Assembly (NCBI GenBank): GCA_017458065.1
Contig: JAFTGD010000042.1
Coordinates: 1-64,000 of the forward strand
Origin: Oscillospiraceae bacterium
GTDB taxonomy: Bacteria > Bacillota > Clostridia > Oscillospirales > Oscillospiraceae
Direction: 5' to 3'
DNA length: 64,000 bases
Under the pieces are notes generated by a model. The model worked only from the letters and a program-made list of their open reading frames with translations. It did no database searches and was not told the DNA's origin. This document shows positions 41,177 through 49,469 of the stretch, in pieces. A program made the translations under genes and the position numbers. Within the stretch, counting starts at the first letter, position 1. Each line of letters opens with the position of its first letter.

Positions 41177-41760
41177 CAGGCGAGACCGGCCTTCTCAAAA
41201 TGCTTTTTCAGAATCGCCCGGCCCAGCAGACCGCCCAGCAGGCCGCACACAAAGCACGCCGCCAGAAGTACCGGCGCCATCCACAGGGGCATCAGTTTCG
41301 AGACGGCATCGATGTAGGCCTGGCCATAATCCGCTCTCTGGGCAAAGTAGCCTTCATAGTCGGTAAACAGCGGCAGATAGTTGCCGAAGATCCACATGCT
41401 GAACAGGCCGTAGCACAGGACCGCCTTTTTTGCGCTTTTGTATTCCCCGCTCTTAAAGCAGATTTCCGCCAGAACACCGGCGATGGCGCAGGTCAGCAGT
41501 GGCCAGGGACCCATTCCGGTCAGCAGCATCAGGATGCCCATGATCATCGCCATAATGAAGATCATACCCGGCTTCTTCACCTTGGTCAGAAACAGCATGA
41601 ACGGGATGCCGCCCAGAATGGGGACCAGCACCGACAGAAGCGGCAGAAAGATCGGGATCATGCCCAGCATGGCCACCGCAAACAGGATGACGAAGTAGAT
41701 GGCGCTGTAGATTCCGATGTTGATCAGATCGCGGCCTTTCAGTTTGTTTTCGTTTTTCAT
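41176..41760 (-). CDS. ECF S component, MptD/Trep_Strep-like
   Basis: A 194-aa hydrophobic protein with five or six helices. The opening (LKGRDLINIGIYSAIYFVIL) and GGIPFMLFLTKVKKPGMIFI match the MptD (Trep_Strep) group of predicted ECF substrate-binding subunits. This group has no settled ligand. Its partnership here with two ABC exporters and hydrolases offers context but not proof. It overlaps EcfT by 1 nt. Confidence 0.85.
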   Translation of the reverse strand: MKNENKLKGRDLINIGIYSAIYFVILFAVAMLGMIPIFLPLLSVLVPILGGIPFMLFLTKVKKPGMIFIMAMIMGILMLLTGMGPWPLLTCAIAGVLAEICFKSGEYKSAKKAVLCYGLFSMWIFGNYLPLFTDYEGYFAQRADYGQAYIDAVSKLMPLWMAPVLLAACFVCGLLGGLLGRAILKKHFEKAGLA

Positions 41761-41834
41761 TCAAAACTCCTTTCTTCTTTTCCTTCCTGCTGAAGGGAAG
41801 GCGGCGCGCCGGCGCCGGGTGAGGTGCAACTTGT

Positions 41835-43571
41835 TTATTTTACTTTCCAGCTGGCCGCCTCATGGCGCTCGCTGATGAAGTTCTTATAGATCCCATCCTG
41901 CCCCAGCAGTTCTTCATGGGTGCCGCGCTGGACGATCTTTCCGTGATCCACCACCAGAATCTGGTCGGCATGCTCCACCGTTTTCAGCCGGTGGGCGATC
42001 ATGACCACGGTCTTCTCTCTTGTCAGCGCCTGAATGGCCTGCATGAGCTCGTTCTCGTTCTCCGGGTCCACATTGGCCGTGGCTTCGTCCAGGAAGATGA
42101 CCGGGGCGTCCTTCATCATGGCCCGGGCGATGGAGATGCGCTGTTTCTCGCCGCCGGAGAGAGACGCGCCTCCCTCGCCGATCACCGTGTCATAGCCGTC
42201 CGGCAGGGCGGTAATGAAGTCGTGGCAGCAGGCTTTCTTCGCCGCTTCGATCACTTCCTCCATGGGCGCCTCAGGGCGGCCGAAGCGGATATTGTTCGCG
42301 ATGGTATCATGGAACAGATACACGTTCTGGAACACGAAGGAATAGTTTGCCATCAGAGAGTCCATGTCGTAGTCCTTCACATTCCGCCCATCCAGGGTGA
42401 CCGCGCCCTTCTCCACATCCCAGAAGCGGGCCAGAAGATTGACCAGCGTGGTCTTGCCGCCGCCGGAGGGCCCGACGATGGCGGTCGTGGTCTTTTCGGG
42501 GATTGTAAGCGCCGCGCCGTCGATGATTTTCCGCTTGTCGTAAGAAAACACGATGTCTTCCGCAGCGATATTCAAAGTCCCCGGGACGATATCCTCCCCG
42601 GAAATATCCATCTGGGGCGTGTCCAGGATCTCCTGCGCCCGGTCCACGCTGACATCAACCACGCGCAGCAGCGCCGAATAGTTCCCGGCAGTTTCGAGAC
42701 TGGCGTTGACAATGAAGGCGGAGATCACCATGACCACGGCCGTCAGCCCATCCATGCTGCCGCCGCAGTAGAACAGGCAGGTAAACAGCACCATCGCAAC
42801 GCCGGTGAGCTTTGAGATCAGGTTCTGCACGGACATATGGGGGATGAGGGCAAACTCCATATCGGTATTGATCCCGGCGTTGACCGCGATCGCCTCATTG
42901 AGTTCCCGGCTCTTCTGCCCGGTCAGGTGATAGGCCTTGACCTCCGCCATACCCTGCAGGTATTCCAGGACTTTCTCAACAAGCCTGGCGTCCGCGTCGA
43001 TCTTTTTCCCGGCCAGTTTCCCCGCCGCCTTCTGCAGCCAGGTGTTTGCGTACAGAAACAGCGCGAAGCCCACAAGCAGCACCAGTGCGATGCGCCAGTC
43101 GAAAAAGAGCAGCATGACGATAATGAGAGTGGTCGTCAGCATGCCCTCGCAGACCATCATCACCACACGCGTTGCCACATTCTCCAGGTTCTCCATGACG
43201 TTGGTCGTGACGGAGGTGATCTGGCCCAGGCTGTTCTCGTTAAAATAGCCCATGGGCAGATAGCGCATATGCTCGGCGATTTCCACGCGCTTCCGGGCGC
43301 AGGTGTCATAGCCTGCCTCGGTCTGCAGCATAGTCGCCTTTGCTTTGACAAGTCCCGCTCCCAGGATGGAGAGCAGCATGATGCCGAGGCTTGTCAGGAT
43401 GTCCTTTGTCGTGACCGTACCCGCCATCAGCGCACGGACCATCACGGCAATGGCGGGGATCTTCAGGGCTTCAAAGACCGCCTGCACGATCCCCAGCAGG
43501 ACGGAGGTCTGGAACTTCTTTTTATTCTCCTCGCCGCAGAAGGCAAAGAATTTACGGATGATTTCAAGCAT
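41835..43571 (-). CDS. ABC exporter-fold half-transporter (second of pair)
   Basis: A 578-aa half-transporter: N-terminal six-helix type IV exporter domain (residues about 1-310) and C-terminal ATPase with GPSGGGKTTLVNL, LSGGEKQRISIARAM and VIFLDEATANVD. It overlaps its partner gene by 8 nt, indicating a heterodimer. Exporter-fold pairs next to ECF and TetR genes resemble the YbtPQ/IrtAB type, which despite their fold can import siderophores. Direction of transport cannot be read from sequence. Confidence 0.92.
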   Translation of the reverse strand: MLEIIRKFFAFCGEENKKKFQTSVLLGIVQAVFEALKIPAIAVMVRALMAGTVTTKDILTSLGIMLLSILGAGLVKAKATMLQTEAGYDTCARKRVEIAEHMRYLPMGYFNENSLGQITSVTTNVMENLENVATRVVMMVCEGMLTTTLIIVMLLFFDWRIALVLLVGFALFLYANTWLQKAAGKLAGKKIDADARLVEKVLEYLQGMAEVKAYHLTGQKSRELNEAIAVNAGINTDMEFALIPHMSVQNLISKLTGVAMVLFTCLFYCGGSMDGLTAVVMVISAFIVNASLETAGNYSALLRVVDVSVDRAQEILDTPQMDISGEDIVPGTLNIAAEDIVFSYDKRKIIDGAALTIPEKTTTAIVGPSGGGKTTLVNLLARFWDVEKGAVTLDGRNVKDYDMDSLMANYSFVFQNVYLFHDTIANNIRFGRPEAPMEEVIEAAKKACCHDFITALPDGYDTVIGEGGASLSGGEKQRISIARAMMKDAPVIFLDEATANVDPENENELMQAIQALTREKTVVMIAHRLKTVEHADQILVVDHGKIVQRGTHEELLGQDGIYKNFISERHEAASWKVK

Positions 43572-45309
43572 CGTCTCTCACCTCCCGATGCGCTTTCCAC
43601 ATGGTCTCGTACAGACCGTGGCGGGAAAGCAGTTCTTCATGCGTCCCGGAATCGTCGATGACGCCGTCCCGGATCACATAGATTTTGTCCGCGTCCACGA
43701 TGGTGGAAAGCCGGTGTGCAATGACGATCAGCGTCTTGCCCCGGGTGAGCTGTGACACCGAGCGCTGGATCACAGCCTCGTTCTCCGGGTCGGTATAGGC
43801 GGTGGCCTCGTCCAGGATGACGATGGGTGCGGCCTTCAGCATCGCCCGGGCGATGGAGATGCGCTGCCGCTCGCCGCCGGAGAGGTGGCCGCCGGAAGAG
43901 CCGACCATGGTGTCATAGCCCTGTTCCAGACTCAGGATGAAGTCATGGCAGCCGGAGCGCCGCGCCGCTTCCTCCACCTCCGCGTCCGTGGCATCCGGCC
44001 TTCCCAGGCGGATGTTTTCCCGGACGCTCATGTTGAAGAGATAGTTGTCCTGCGAGACAAAGGCGATCTTGTCGGCATAGGCCTCCTGCGGGATCCGGCG
44101 GATGTCCTCGCCGCCCAGACGGATGCTGCCGCTGTCCACGTCCCAGAGCGAGGCGATAAGCCTTGCGATGGTGCTTTTGCCGCTGCCGCTGGGTCCCACC
44201 AGGGCCACGAAGGAGCCCTCCGGGATATCCAGCGATACGCCGTGCAGCACTTCCTTGTCCTTGTAAGAGAAATGCACATCTTCCAGACGGAGACTGTTCT
44301 CCTCCGGCGCCGCCCCGCTCTCCGGGCGCGCCATTTCGGGGGCCTCCAGAATGGCGCGTACCTCGCCGAAGATCGTCCCCATGGTGCGGAAATCGTCCGA
44401 ATAGCTCATCATGGTGATGATGGGCGTGATGACGCCGACGGAGAGAATGATGATGGTGACAAAGTTCTCTGCACTGAGACTGCCGCCCTTCACCAACAGG
44501 CCGCCGATGGGCAGCACCGAGACCATGGTGGCCGGCATGATCACCATGGCGAAGGTAAAGGGAATGATGCTGGCGCGCATCCAGTCGATAAAGCTGTGGG
44601 CCGCCTCATAGGCGTCGTGGACAAAATGGTCGTACGAGCTCTTGGTCTTGCCGAACACCTTGATGACCTGAATGCCGCCGATGTACTCCACCGCGGTGTC
44701 GTTCAGCGCCTTGGTGGCGGTGACGGTATGCTCATAGAACTTGGCGCTCCCTGCCATCATGAACACATAGCAGAACATCCCCAGCGGAACCGTGGCAAGC
44801 GAAGCAAGCCCCATTCGCCAGTCGATCGTAAAGATATAGATGAGGATGATGATTGGGATCAGAAGATTGGCCGTGAACTCCGGCACGATATGTGCAAGCG
44901 TCGTCTCGATACTGTCGATCCTCTCGATCAGGGTGTTTTTCAAGGCGCCGGAGCTCTGCTCCAGCACCGTGCCCAGGGGCATGCGCGTAAGCTTCTCGGT
45001 GCAGCGCTTACGGATCTCGCCCAGCACGGCGAACGTCGCCTTGTGGCTGGTGGCTGTGGAAAACGCGTGGCACAGAACTCTGCCCAGCCACAGCAGCGCC
45101 ATCACGGCGCAGCGCGTCAGGTAGAAGTCCAGCTCCCGGTTTCCCGCCATCAGCGCTTTCACGATCTGCGTCACGACAAAATACGGGGCGACGGAGAACC
45201 CCACGCCAATCACAGCCAGAAAGACGCTCAGCGCGTACTGTCCTCCGTGATCGCCTGTCTGCCCCAGCACCCAGGCCATGGGGGATGGGGCGTTTTTCTT
45301 TGCGTCCAA
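43564..45309 (-). CDS. ABC exporter-fold half-transporter (first of pair)
   Basis: A 581-aa half-transporter with a six-helix domain, then an ATPase domain carrying GPSGSGKSTIARL, LSGGERQRISIARAM and IVILDEATAYTD. It is the first gene of the leftward ABC/ECF operon, preceded by CAAAGGAGG-like sequence and two GTTAG/CTAAC elements. It forms a heterodimer with the next gene. TetR control from directly upstream points to induction by a toxic or scavenged small molecule. Confidence 0.92.
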   Translation of the reverse strand: MDAKKNAPSPMAWVLGQTGDHGGQYALSVFLAVIGVGFSVAPYFVVTQIVKALMAGNRELDFYLTRCAVMALLWLGRVLCHAFSTATSHKATFAVLGEIRKRCTEKLTRMPLGTVLEQSSGALKNTLIERIDSIETTLAHIVPEFTANLLIPIIILIYIFTIDWRMGLASLATVPLGMFCYVFMMAGSAKFYEHTVTATKALNDTAVEYIGGIQVIKVFGKTKSSYDHFVHDAYEAAHSFIDWMRASIIPFTFAMVIMPATMVSVLPIGGLLVKGGSLSAENFVTIIILSVGVITPIITMMSYSDDFRTMGTIFGEVRAILEAPEMARPESGAAPEENSLRLEDVHFSYKDKEVLHGVSLDIPEGSFVALVGPSGSGKSTIARLIASLWDVDSGSIRLGGEDIRRIPQEAYADKIAFVSQDNYLFNMSVRENIRLGRPDATDAEVEEAARRSGCHDFILSLEQGYDTMVGSSGGHLSGGERQRISIARAMLKAAPIVILDEATAYTDPENEAVIQRSVSQLTRGKTLIVIAHRLSTIVDADKIYVIRDGVIDDSGTHEELLSRHGLYETMWKAHREVRDDA

Positions 45310-45331
45310 GTGTGAACAACCTCCTTTAAAC

Positions 45332-45374
45332 GTTAGCTAACGGCATATAGTTTGAGTTAACTAACCTCTATACA
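45332..45374 (-). promoter_or_regulatory. Operator cluster of the ABC/ECF operon
   Basis: GTTTGAGTTAACTAAC at 45350-45365 matches GTTAG-N6-CTAAC with one mismatch, and CGTTAGCTAACG at 45331-45342 is a perfect 12-bp palindrome. On the minus strand a possible -10, TGTATA, lies exactly 3 nt from the first operator. A GCCTGTCC/GGACAGGC hairpin at 45383-45405 upstream probably ends the TetR transcript. Confidence 0.65.
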
Positions 45375-45424
45375 AACCCATCGCCTGTCCCATTTCAGGA
45401 CAGGCGGCGCAGGTTCTTTCGTTT

Positions 45425-46033
45425 TTAACAGCCCAGCAGCTGCTTCCAGCCCGGCAGGAAGAAGCTCTCCACCGTTTTGAGGCACCGCAGGGCCTCCTCC
45501 TGGGAGTAACCGTGGATCACCGGCTCAAACAGCGCGGTGGTATAGGCGCTGAGCAGAAGATGCAGCTCTTTGGGGTCGATCTCCTGGACGGGATATCCGT
45601 ACTCCCGGATCATCGGCAGAAAGCGGAGCATCTCCTGCTGGTGCTGCTCCACCAGATCGTGCAGAAAGGTTTCATAGGGCGTGCCCTGCGCTTTTGTGAG
45701 CAGCAGGCGGTATTCCTCCATGTTGGGATAGATGATCTCACGCATCATGTCGACCTCGGAATCCTGCCAGATGTCGACGGTCCCGTCCTGCACGGTGGCG
45801 AGGTTCCGGGAGATATGCGCTTCCAGCCAGGCGTGGATCCGCTCAACCGCGGGGGAAACCAGCTCTCGAAACAGATCCGATTTGTCTCGGCAGTGGCGGT
45901 AAAGCCCTGCGGCCGTCATACCCGAGCGCTCCCCGATGCGGCGCATGGAGGCGTTTTCAAATCCGTAGGTCATAAATTCTTCCCGAGCGGCGGCAAGCAC
46001 TCTGGCGTGGCTGGCCGTTTTATCTCTCGGCAT
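45425..46033 (-). CDS. TetR-family transcriptional regulator
   Basis: A 202-aa TetR protein. The N-terminal HTH is ASHARVLAAAREEFMTYGFE, then NASMRRIGERSGMTAAGLYR with HCRDKSDLFREL; the helical ligand domain follows. ATG at 46033 follows GGAGGAACCGCTC; a longer frame lacks a site. It lies directly upstream of the ABC/ECF operon on the same strand. Its own promoter carries a GTTAG-N6-ATAAC operator just after the -10, so autorepression is likely, and it is the best candidate reader of the motif across this island. Confidence 0.92.
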   Translation of the reverse strand: MPRDKTASHARVLAAAREEFMTYGFENASMRRIGERSGMTAAGLYRHCRDKSDLFRELVSPAVERIHAWLEAHISRNLATVQDGTVDIWQDSEVDMMREIIYPNMEEYRLLLTKAQGTPYETFLHDLVEQHQQEMLRFLPMIREYGYPVQEIDPKELHLLLSAYTTALFEPVIHGYSQEEALRCLKTVESFFLPGWKQLLGC

Positions 46034-46051
46034 GAGCGGTTCCTCCAAACA

Positions 46052-46099
46052 GTTAGATCTGCATAACCGAATGTTAACACGATTCACTTATCCTGTCAA
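46052..46099 (-). promoter_or_regulatory. TetR gene promoter and operator
   Basis: On the minus strand TTGACA (46099-46094), a 17-nt spacer and TAACAT (46076-46071). GTTAGATCTGCATAAC at 46052-46067 follows after exactly 3 nt. It differs from GTTAG-N6-CTAAC at one position. Confidence 0.75.
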
Positions 46100-46126
46100 G
46101 CGGAAATCTGAAAGAATCCTTGATGA

Positions 46127-46228
46127 CAGGAGCCGGGAAGGCGATGAATATCTCCTCCCGGCTCCTGACAAAACCTTCTTCTGCTTCACAGTGCAAAAGG
46201 CCGGGCGCCGAAACGGTCGGCCGCCCGG
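46127..46228. other. Gene-free divergent spacer with two hairpins
   Basis: CAGGAGCCGGGA (46127-46138) pairs with TCCCGGCTCCTG (46156-46167), and CCGGGCG (46201-46207) pairs with CGCCCGG (46222-46228). The stretch 46100-46268 holds no credible gene. Terminator-like stems between divergent promoters are unexpected and may be leftovers of a deleted gene. Confidence 0.5.
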
Positions 46229-46268
46229 TATCTTCCCGCATCGATAGATCAAATAACCTCCTGCTGCC

Positions 46269-46318
46269 TTGAAAATGCATGCTGTTTGAGCTATAATAGT
46301 AAGTGATAGCTAACTAAC
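46269..46318 (+). promoter_or_regulatory. Promoter and operator of the membrane-protein gene at 46340
   Basis: TTGAAA at 46269-46274, a 17-nt spacer and TATAAT at 46292-46297. ATAGCTAACTAAC at 46306-46318 follows, a variant of the GTTAG/CTAAC element. Confidence 0.7.
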
Positions 46319-46339
46319 AGGATTGACGGAGGCATCAAA

Positions 46340-47041
46340 TTGAACAGAGAAAAAGCGATGAGGTATTTGAAAATTGGTCTGCTGGGGGCGGTGCTGACGC
46401 TGATCGGCGATCTTTTGATAGGCGCGGCAAAGTTCCCGGACGGCGCGGATATGATCGACGGTTATTTTGCCATTGCACTGGCGATGCCCGCATGGCGGCC
46501 GATCCTGGGCGGCCTGATCGGTTTTGCGGGGATATGCCTGGAGTTCTGCGGCCTTCTGACGGTCTATCCTCTGATTCGTGAGAAGATGCCGCGCGGCGGC
46601 AGGTTCTATAAGCTTGCGATGTACGTCTACCTCGCGGTCGCCGGCGGAGCCGTGCATCTGCCGTGCGGTGTGTTCATGTGGATATATCGATCTGTTACGG
46701 AGGCAGCGGGACAGGCGGTCGGTTACGACATCGCGCTCAAATACCTCCTGTACGTTCTGCTGCCTGTTACCGCCGTATTTACGGTATTTTTCATTGGGGC
46801 GAATGTGGTACAGTTTATCGCTTTTATCAAAGGGTACACGCCATTTCCCAAATGGTACTGCGTGTTCAATCTGCTGATCGGGAAAGCGGTGTTCAACTCC
46901 GTCCGTCAGCTTGGCAACACAGCGCTGATTAACGGGATCGGGACGTCAAATATGAGCCTCGGCGCGCTGGTCATGTTTACGGCGCTGCTTCTTGGCTGGA
47001 GAAAGTACGCAGGAGATAAAGAATACCTGCCGCAGGGATGA
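46340..47041 (+). CDS. Uncharacterised multi-pass membrane protein (possibly DUF6796)
   Basis: A 233-aa protein with about six hydrophobic helices, no catalytic motif and a conserved TPFPKWYCVFN segment near residue 173. It opens with LKIGLLGAVLTLIGDLLIGA. A paralogue lies at 54411 and a 3' relic of another at 55102. Its promoter carries a GTTAG/CTAAC-type operator, placing it in the TetR-linked regulon. Function unknown. Confidence 0.8.
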   Translation: MNREKAMRYLKIGLLGAVLTLIGDLLIGAAKFPDGADMIDGYFAIALAMPAWRPILGGLIGFAGICLEFCGLLTVYPLIREKMPRGGRFYKLAMYVYLAVAGGAVHLPCGVFMWIYRSVTEAAGQAVGYDIALKYLLYVLLPVTAVFTVFFIGANVVQFIAFIKGYTPFPKWYCVFNLLIGKAVFNSVRQLGNTALINGIGTSNMSLGALVMFTALLLGWRKYAGDKEYLPQG

Positions 47042-47095
47042 ATCGGGAACGGGAAGATGTTCCGGATTCTTATTCGTCATCGTATCGTCTTCCCG

Positions 47096-47809
47096 CTATT
47101 TCTTCACGCTGAGCAGCAGCCCGTTTTCGTCCTTCACCAGCGTGTATTCCGCGGCAATCGGGTTTTGATCGCCGACGATACAGTAGTCGCAGCACGGGGC
47201 CGTACAGCAGGTCCCCTCCCGGATCAGCGCCGCGTGCAGCTTCTGCATGGCCAGATGGTCGCAGTTGCACATCACCGGAAGGATATGCTCCATGTGATGC
47301 CGCTTGGCAAACTCGGCGTTCGGGCACTGGGTAAAACTATAGCGGACAACGCCGTTTTCCCTGTCGTATGAGAAGCCGCCCATGCGGAAAGAGGCCGGTA
47401 ATTCTTTGATCTCCTTTTCCCGCGTGTCGCTGGTCTTTTTGAATATCCTGCCGGCAAGGCGATTGTCCAGCTTGCGATTGAGATTAAACACCTTCCCCAG
47501 CGTATCGAAGCTTCCCATAAAGCAGTCATAGACATCCTGCTGAATCTCCTCGATCGGAGGCTTATCCGGAACGACGGCGTACCAGGCGAAGATCAGGATG
47601 GGATCGTATATGCTGACGGTTATTTTCGCGCCGCCCAGAGCGGGCTCATCTTTCAGATACTCCGCGTACTGAAGCTGTACTTTCTCCCATAGCGCTGCGG
47701 CGGTCTCATCGTCGTAATAGCGGTGCAGCAGCTTCTGCACGCATTCCTTCGCCTTCTTCGTATAGATTACATGTTTGCTGAGGTCAATGGGCAGTTCGCT
47801 TTCTTTCAT
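47096..47809 (-). CDS. L-2-amino-thiazoline-4-carboxylate hydrolase-like protein
   Basis: A 237-aa protein resembling the ATC-hydrolase family by its C-terminal half: CPNAEFAKRHHMEHILPVMC, then NCDHLAMQKLHAALIREGTC and a Cys-rich end. The founding enzyme opens the thiazoline ring of 2-amino-thiazoline-4-carboxylate on the way to cysteine, but most members are untested. ATG at 47809 follows GGGGGG. The third gene of a membrane-protein/ATC/ATC operon. It diverges most from the other two copies and carries extra cysteines (TCCTAPCCDYC). Confidence 0.72.
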   Translation of the reverse strand: MKESELPIDLSKHVIYTKKAKECVQKLLHRYYDDETAAALWEKVQLQYAEYLKDEPALGGAKITVSIYDPILIFAWYAVVPDKPPIEEIQQDVYDCFMGSFDTLGKVFNLNRKLDNRLAGRIFKKTSDTREKEIKELPASFRMGGFSYDRENGVVRYSFTQCPNAEFAKRHHMEHILPVMCNCDHLAMQKLHAALIREGTCCTAPCCDYCIVGDQNPIAAEYTLVKDENGLLLSVKK

Positions 47810-47831
47810 CGTTTCCCCCCGTGTTTTGTCT

Positions 47832-48548
47832 TTATTTGTATCCCTTGCCCTGCGAAAAGACAGGCGGCCAATAGGGCATGGGCTTTGCATTGATTTTCAG
47901 CTTGAAGTCGCAGTAGTCGCCGTCGGCAAAGCAGGTATGCTCCCGGAACAGAGGCACACCAAAGGCGCCGAACATCACGTAGTCCAGATTGCACAGATAG
48001 GGCATGTACGCCTCATAGCCATGGGCTTTTGCAAAGTTGGACAGCGGGCAGACCAGATTGTGATAGCTGAAATCATAGCCCGGTTCCGGCGGGATCATCG
48101 TTTTTGTTTCAAAGCTCCCCGGGTTGTTCGCCGCGTTGGCCGCATTCTGCGCATCCTTTTTCTGATACTTTTTGTTGAGAGACCTGACGTTGGTAAAGGA
48201 CCTGTGTGCGATCGTTTTCACGATCCCGGGCATGGCGCTGAAACGCCGCTCGTAGGCCAGAACCATCAGATGCCCGATCTCCTCCATGTCGACGCCATAG
48301 GTTTTCAGCACCTCGCCCATGGAGACGAAGCAGTAGGCGCCGGTCAGATTGCTCGTCCCGCTGACGTCGTCCCCGCCGATGTACGGGAAGTTCTCCAGCA
48401 TGTTCTTCTCATAGTGCTCCCAGATCTCGTCAAAGAGCGCGGCGTAAGGTTTTCCGCCGGCCTTTTCCAGCTCTGCGGCAATGGGTTTGAGAAGACTCTT
48501 CATTCCCTTTTTCAGCTTCGGGGCTTTTTTCATATAATAGTCGTGCAT
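47832..48548 (-). CDS. L-2-amino-thiazoline-4-carboxylate hydrolase-like protein
   Basis: A 238-aa member of the ATC-hydrolase-like family: an N-terminal helical region (MKKAPKLKKGMKSLLKPIAA) and the C-terminal core CPLSNFAKAHGYEAYMPYLC, NLDYVMFGAFGVPLFREHTC and FADGDYCDFKL. Second gene of a three-gene operon behind a GTTAG/CTAAC-type operator. Two further family members lie at 47096 and 58141, an unusual local expansion. Confidence 0.75.
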   Translation of the reverse strand: MHDYYMKKAPKLKKGMKSLLKPIAAELEKAGGKPYAALFDEIWEHYEKNMLENFPYIGGDDVSGTSNLTGAYCFVSMGEVLKTYGVDMEEIGHLMVLAYERRFSAMPGIVKTIAHRSFTNVRSLNKKYQKKDAQNAANAANNPGSFETKTMIPPEPGYDFSYHNLVCPLSNFAKAHGYEAYMPYLCNLDYVMFGAFGVPLFREHTCFADGDYCDFKLKINAKPMPYWPPVFSQGKGYK

Positions 48549-48565
48549 GTTGACCTCCTCTCATC

Positions 48566-49063
48566 TCAAAACAGTGTGCAGATCCATGCGGCAAGCGCGG
48601 AAGCCGCAGGAAAGATGACCAGCAGCTTCAGCAGCTGGCTTTTGATGTTGTAGCCGTACTTTTTCAGCGGATATACGCTTTCCACTTCCGGATAGTAATA
48701 CTGAAAGAATCTGAATTTCATCAGAAGAAAGTAATCAAAACAGATCATATCGTAGGCTTTGTATATCGTAAGAATCAGCACAAACCGCAGGAAGAACTGC
48801 CAGAAGCCAAAGCCGCTCCTGAAGCCGTCCCAGACAGCAATCACGCCGACGCCAAGCAAAATCAGGACGGCGAACATCATAAGCGTCCAGCCGATCGTTC
48901 TGGCGCCGTAAAACAGCTCCTTTTCTCTCGGCAGCAGGACTTCCTTTGCTTCCTTCGGCGCTGATGAAAAAAATCTCATCTCCTGGACAAACGCCACCGC
49001 CGAGAGCAGCATGATCGTAATCGCCGCACAAAACAGGATCGCCAGGAAAACCGTTAACAACAT
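48566..49063 (-). CDS. Uncharacterised membrane protein, paralogue family A
   Basis: A 165-aa protein with about four hydrophobic segments. The core FGFWQFFLRFVLILTIYKAY and DMICFDYFLLMKFRFFQYYY recurs in the proteins at 56635 and 58915. ATG at 49063 follows GGGAGG by 8 nt. First gene of an operon with two ATC-hydrolase-like proteins, directly behind a -10 plus operator. No known motif. Constant pairing with these hydrolases suggests a membrane partner or transporter. Confidence 0.82.
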   Translation of the reverse strand: MLLTVFLAILFCAAITIMLLSAVAFVQEMRFFSSAPKEAKEVLLPREKELFYGARTIGWTLMMFAVLILLGVGVIAVWDGFRSGFGFWQFFLRFVLILTIYKAYDMICFDYFLLMKFRFFQYYYPEVESVYPLKKYGYNIKSQLLKLLVIFPAASALAAWICTLF

Positions 49064-49109
49064 CTTGCGTCCCTCCCGTTCCATTTCTGATGATCAGTCC
49101 TGATCATAG

Positions 49110-49134
49110 ATTAGCTATATCTAACCATATCATA
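49110..49134 (-). promoter_or_regulatory. -10 and operator of family-A/ATC operon 1
   Basis: ATTAGCTATATCTAAC at 49110-49125 matches GTTAG-N6-CTAAC with one mismatch. The minus-strand -10 TATGAT (49134-49129) is exactly 3 nt away. TTAGCTATATCTAACCATAT is shared exactly with the element at 59463, so the two promoters are duplicates. Confidence 0.75.
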
Positions 49135-49296
49135 GCACGTTTTTCTCCAAAACACCAGCCCCCATTTCAGCTCAATTTGCCGGCTTTCTCTGTCCGCGGA
49201 CCCGATCCACATGCAGGGCACGGTCCGTCTGATCGGCAGATAAACGATCAGAACCTGAAACCAGGCAAGAAAACAGTAGCATTTTGACGTGTGCCG

Positions 49297-49368
49297 TGCT
49301 ATAATACCAAAAAAGTTAGACTCGGTTTACCTCATTGGGAGAAAAGTGTCCGTCACGGCGCTTTTTCT
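49297..49368 (+). promoter_or_regulatory. Extended -10 promoter and leader hairpin of the MBL-methyltransferase gene
   Basis: TGC-TATAAT at 49297-49305 is an extended -10. A terminator-like stem, AGAAAAG at 49340-49346 with CTTTTTCT at 49361-49368 around a CCG/CGG core, lies in the leader about 100 nt before the start codon. A degenerate GTTAG-N6-TTTAC lies at 49315-49330. The rest of 49135-49469 shows nothing else. Confidence 0.5.
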
Positions 49369-49469
49369 ATGCCCAATTGTTAAGCTCATCTAATTTTGAT
49401 GAATCCTGTTAAACTCGAATCTCTTCTTTTCCATTTTCAAGTCTGTTCTCATAAGGAGGATTATGTGCC

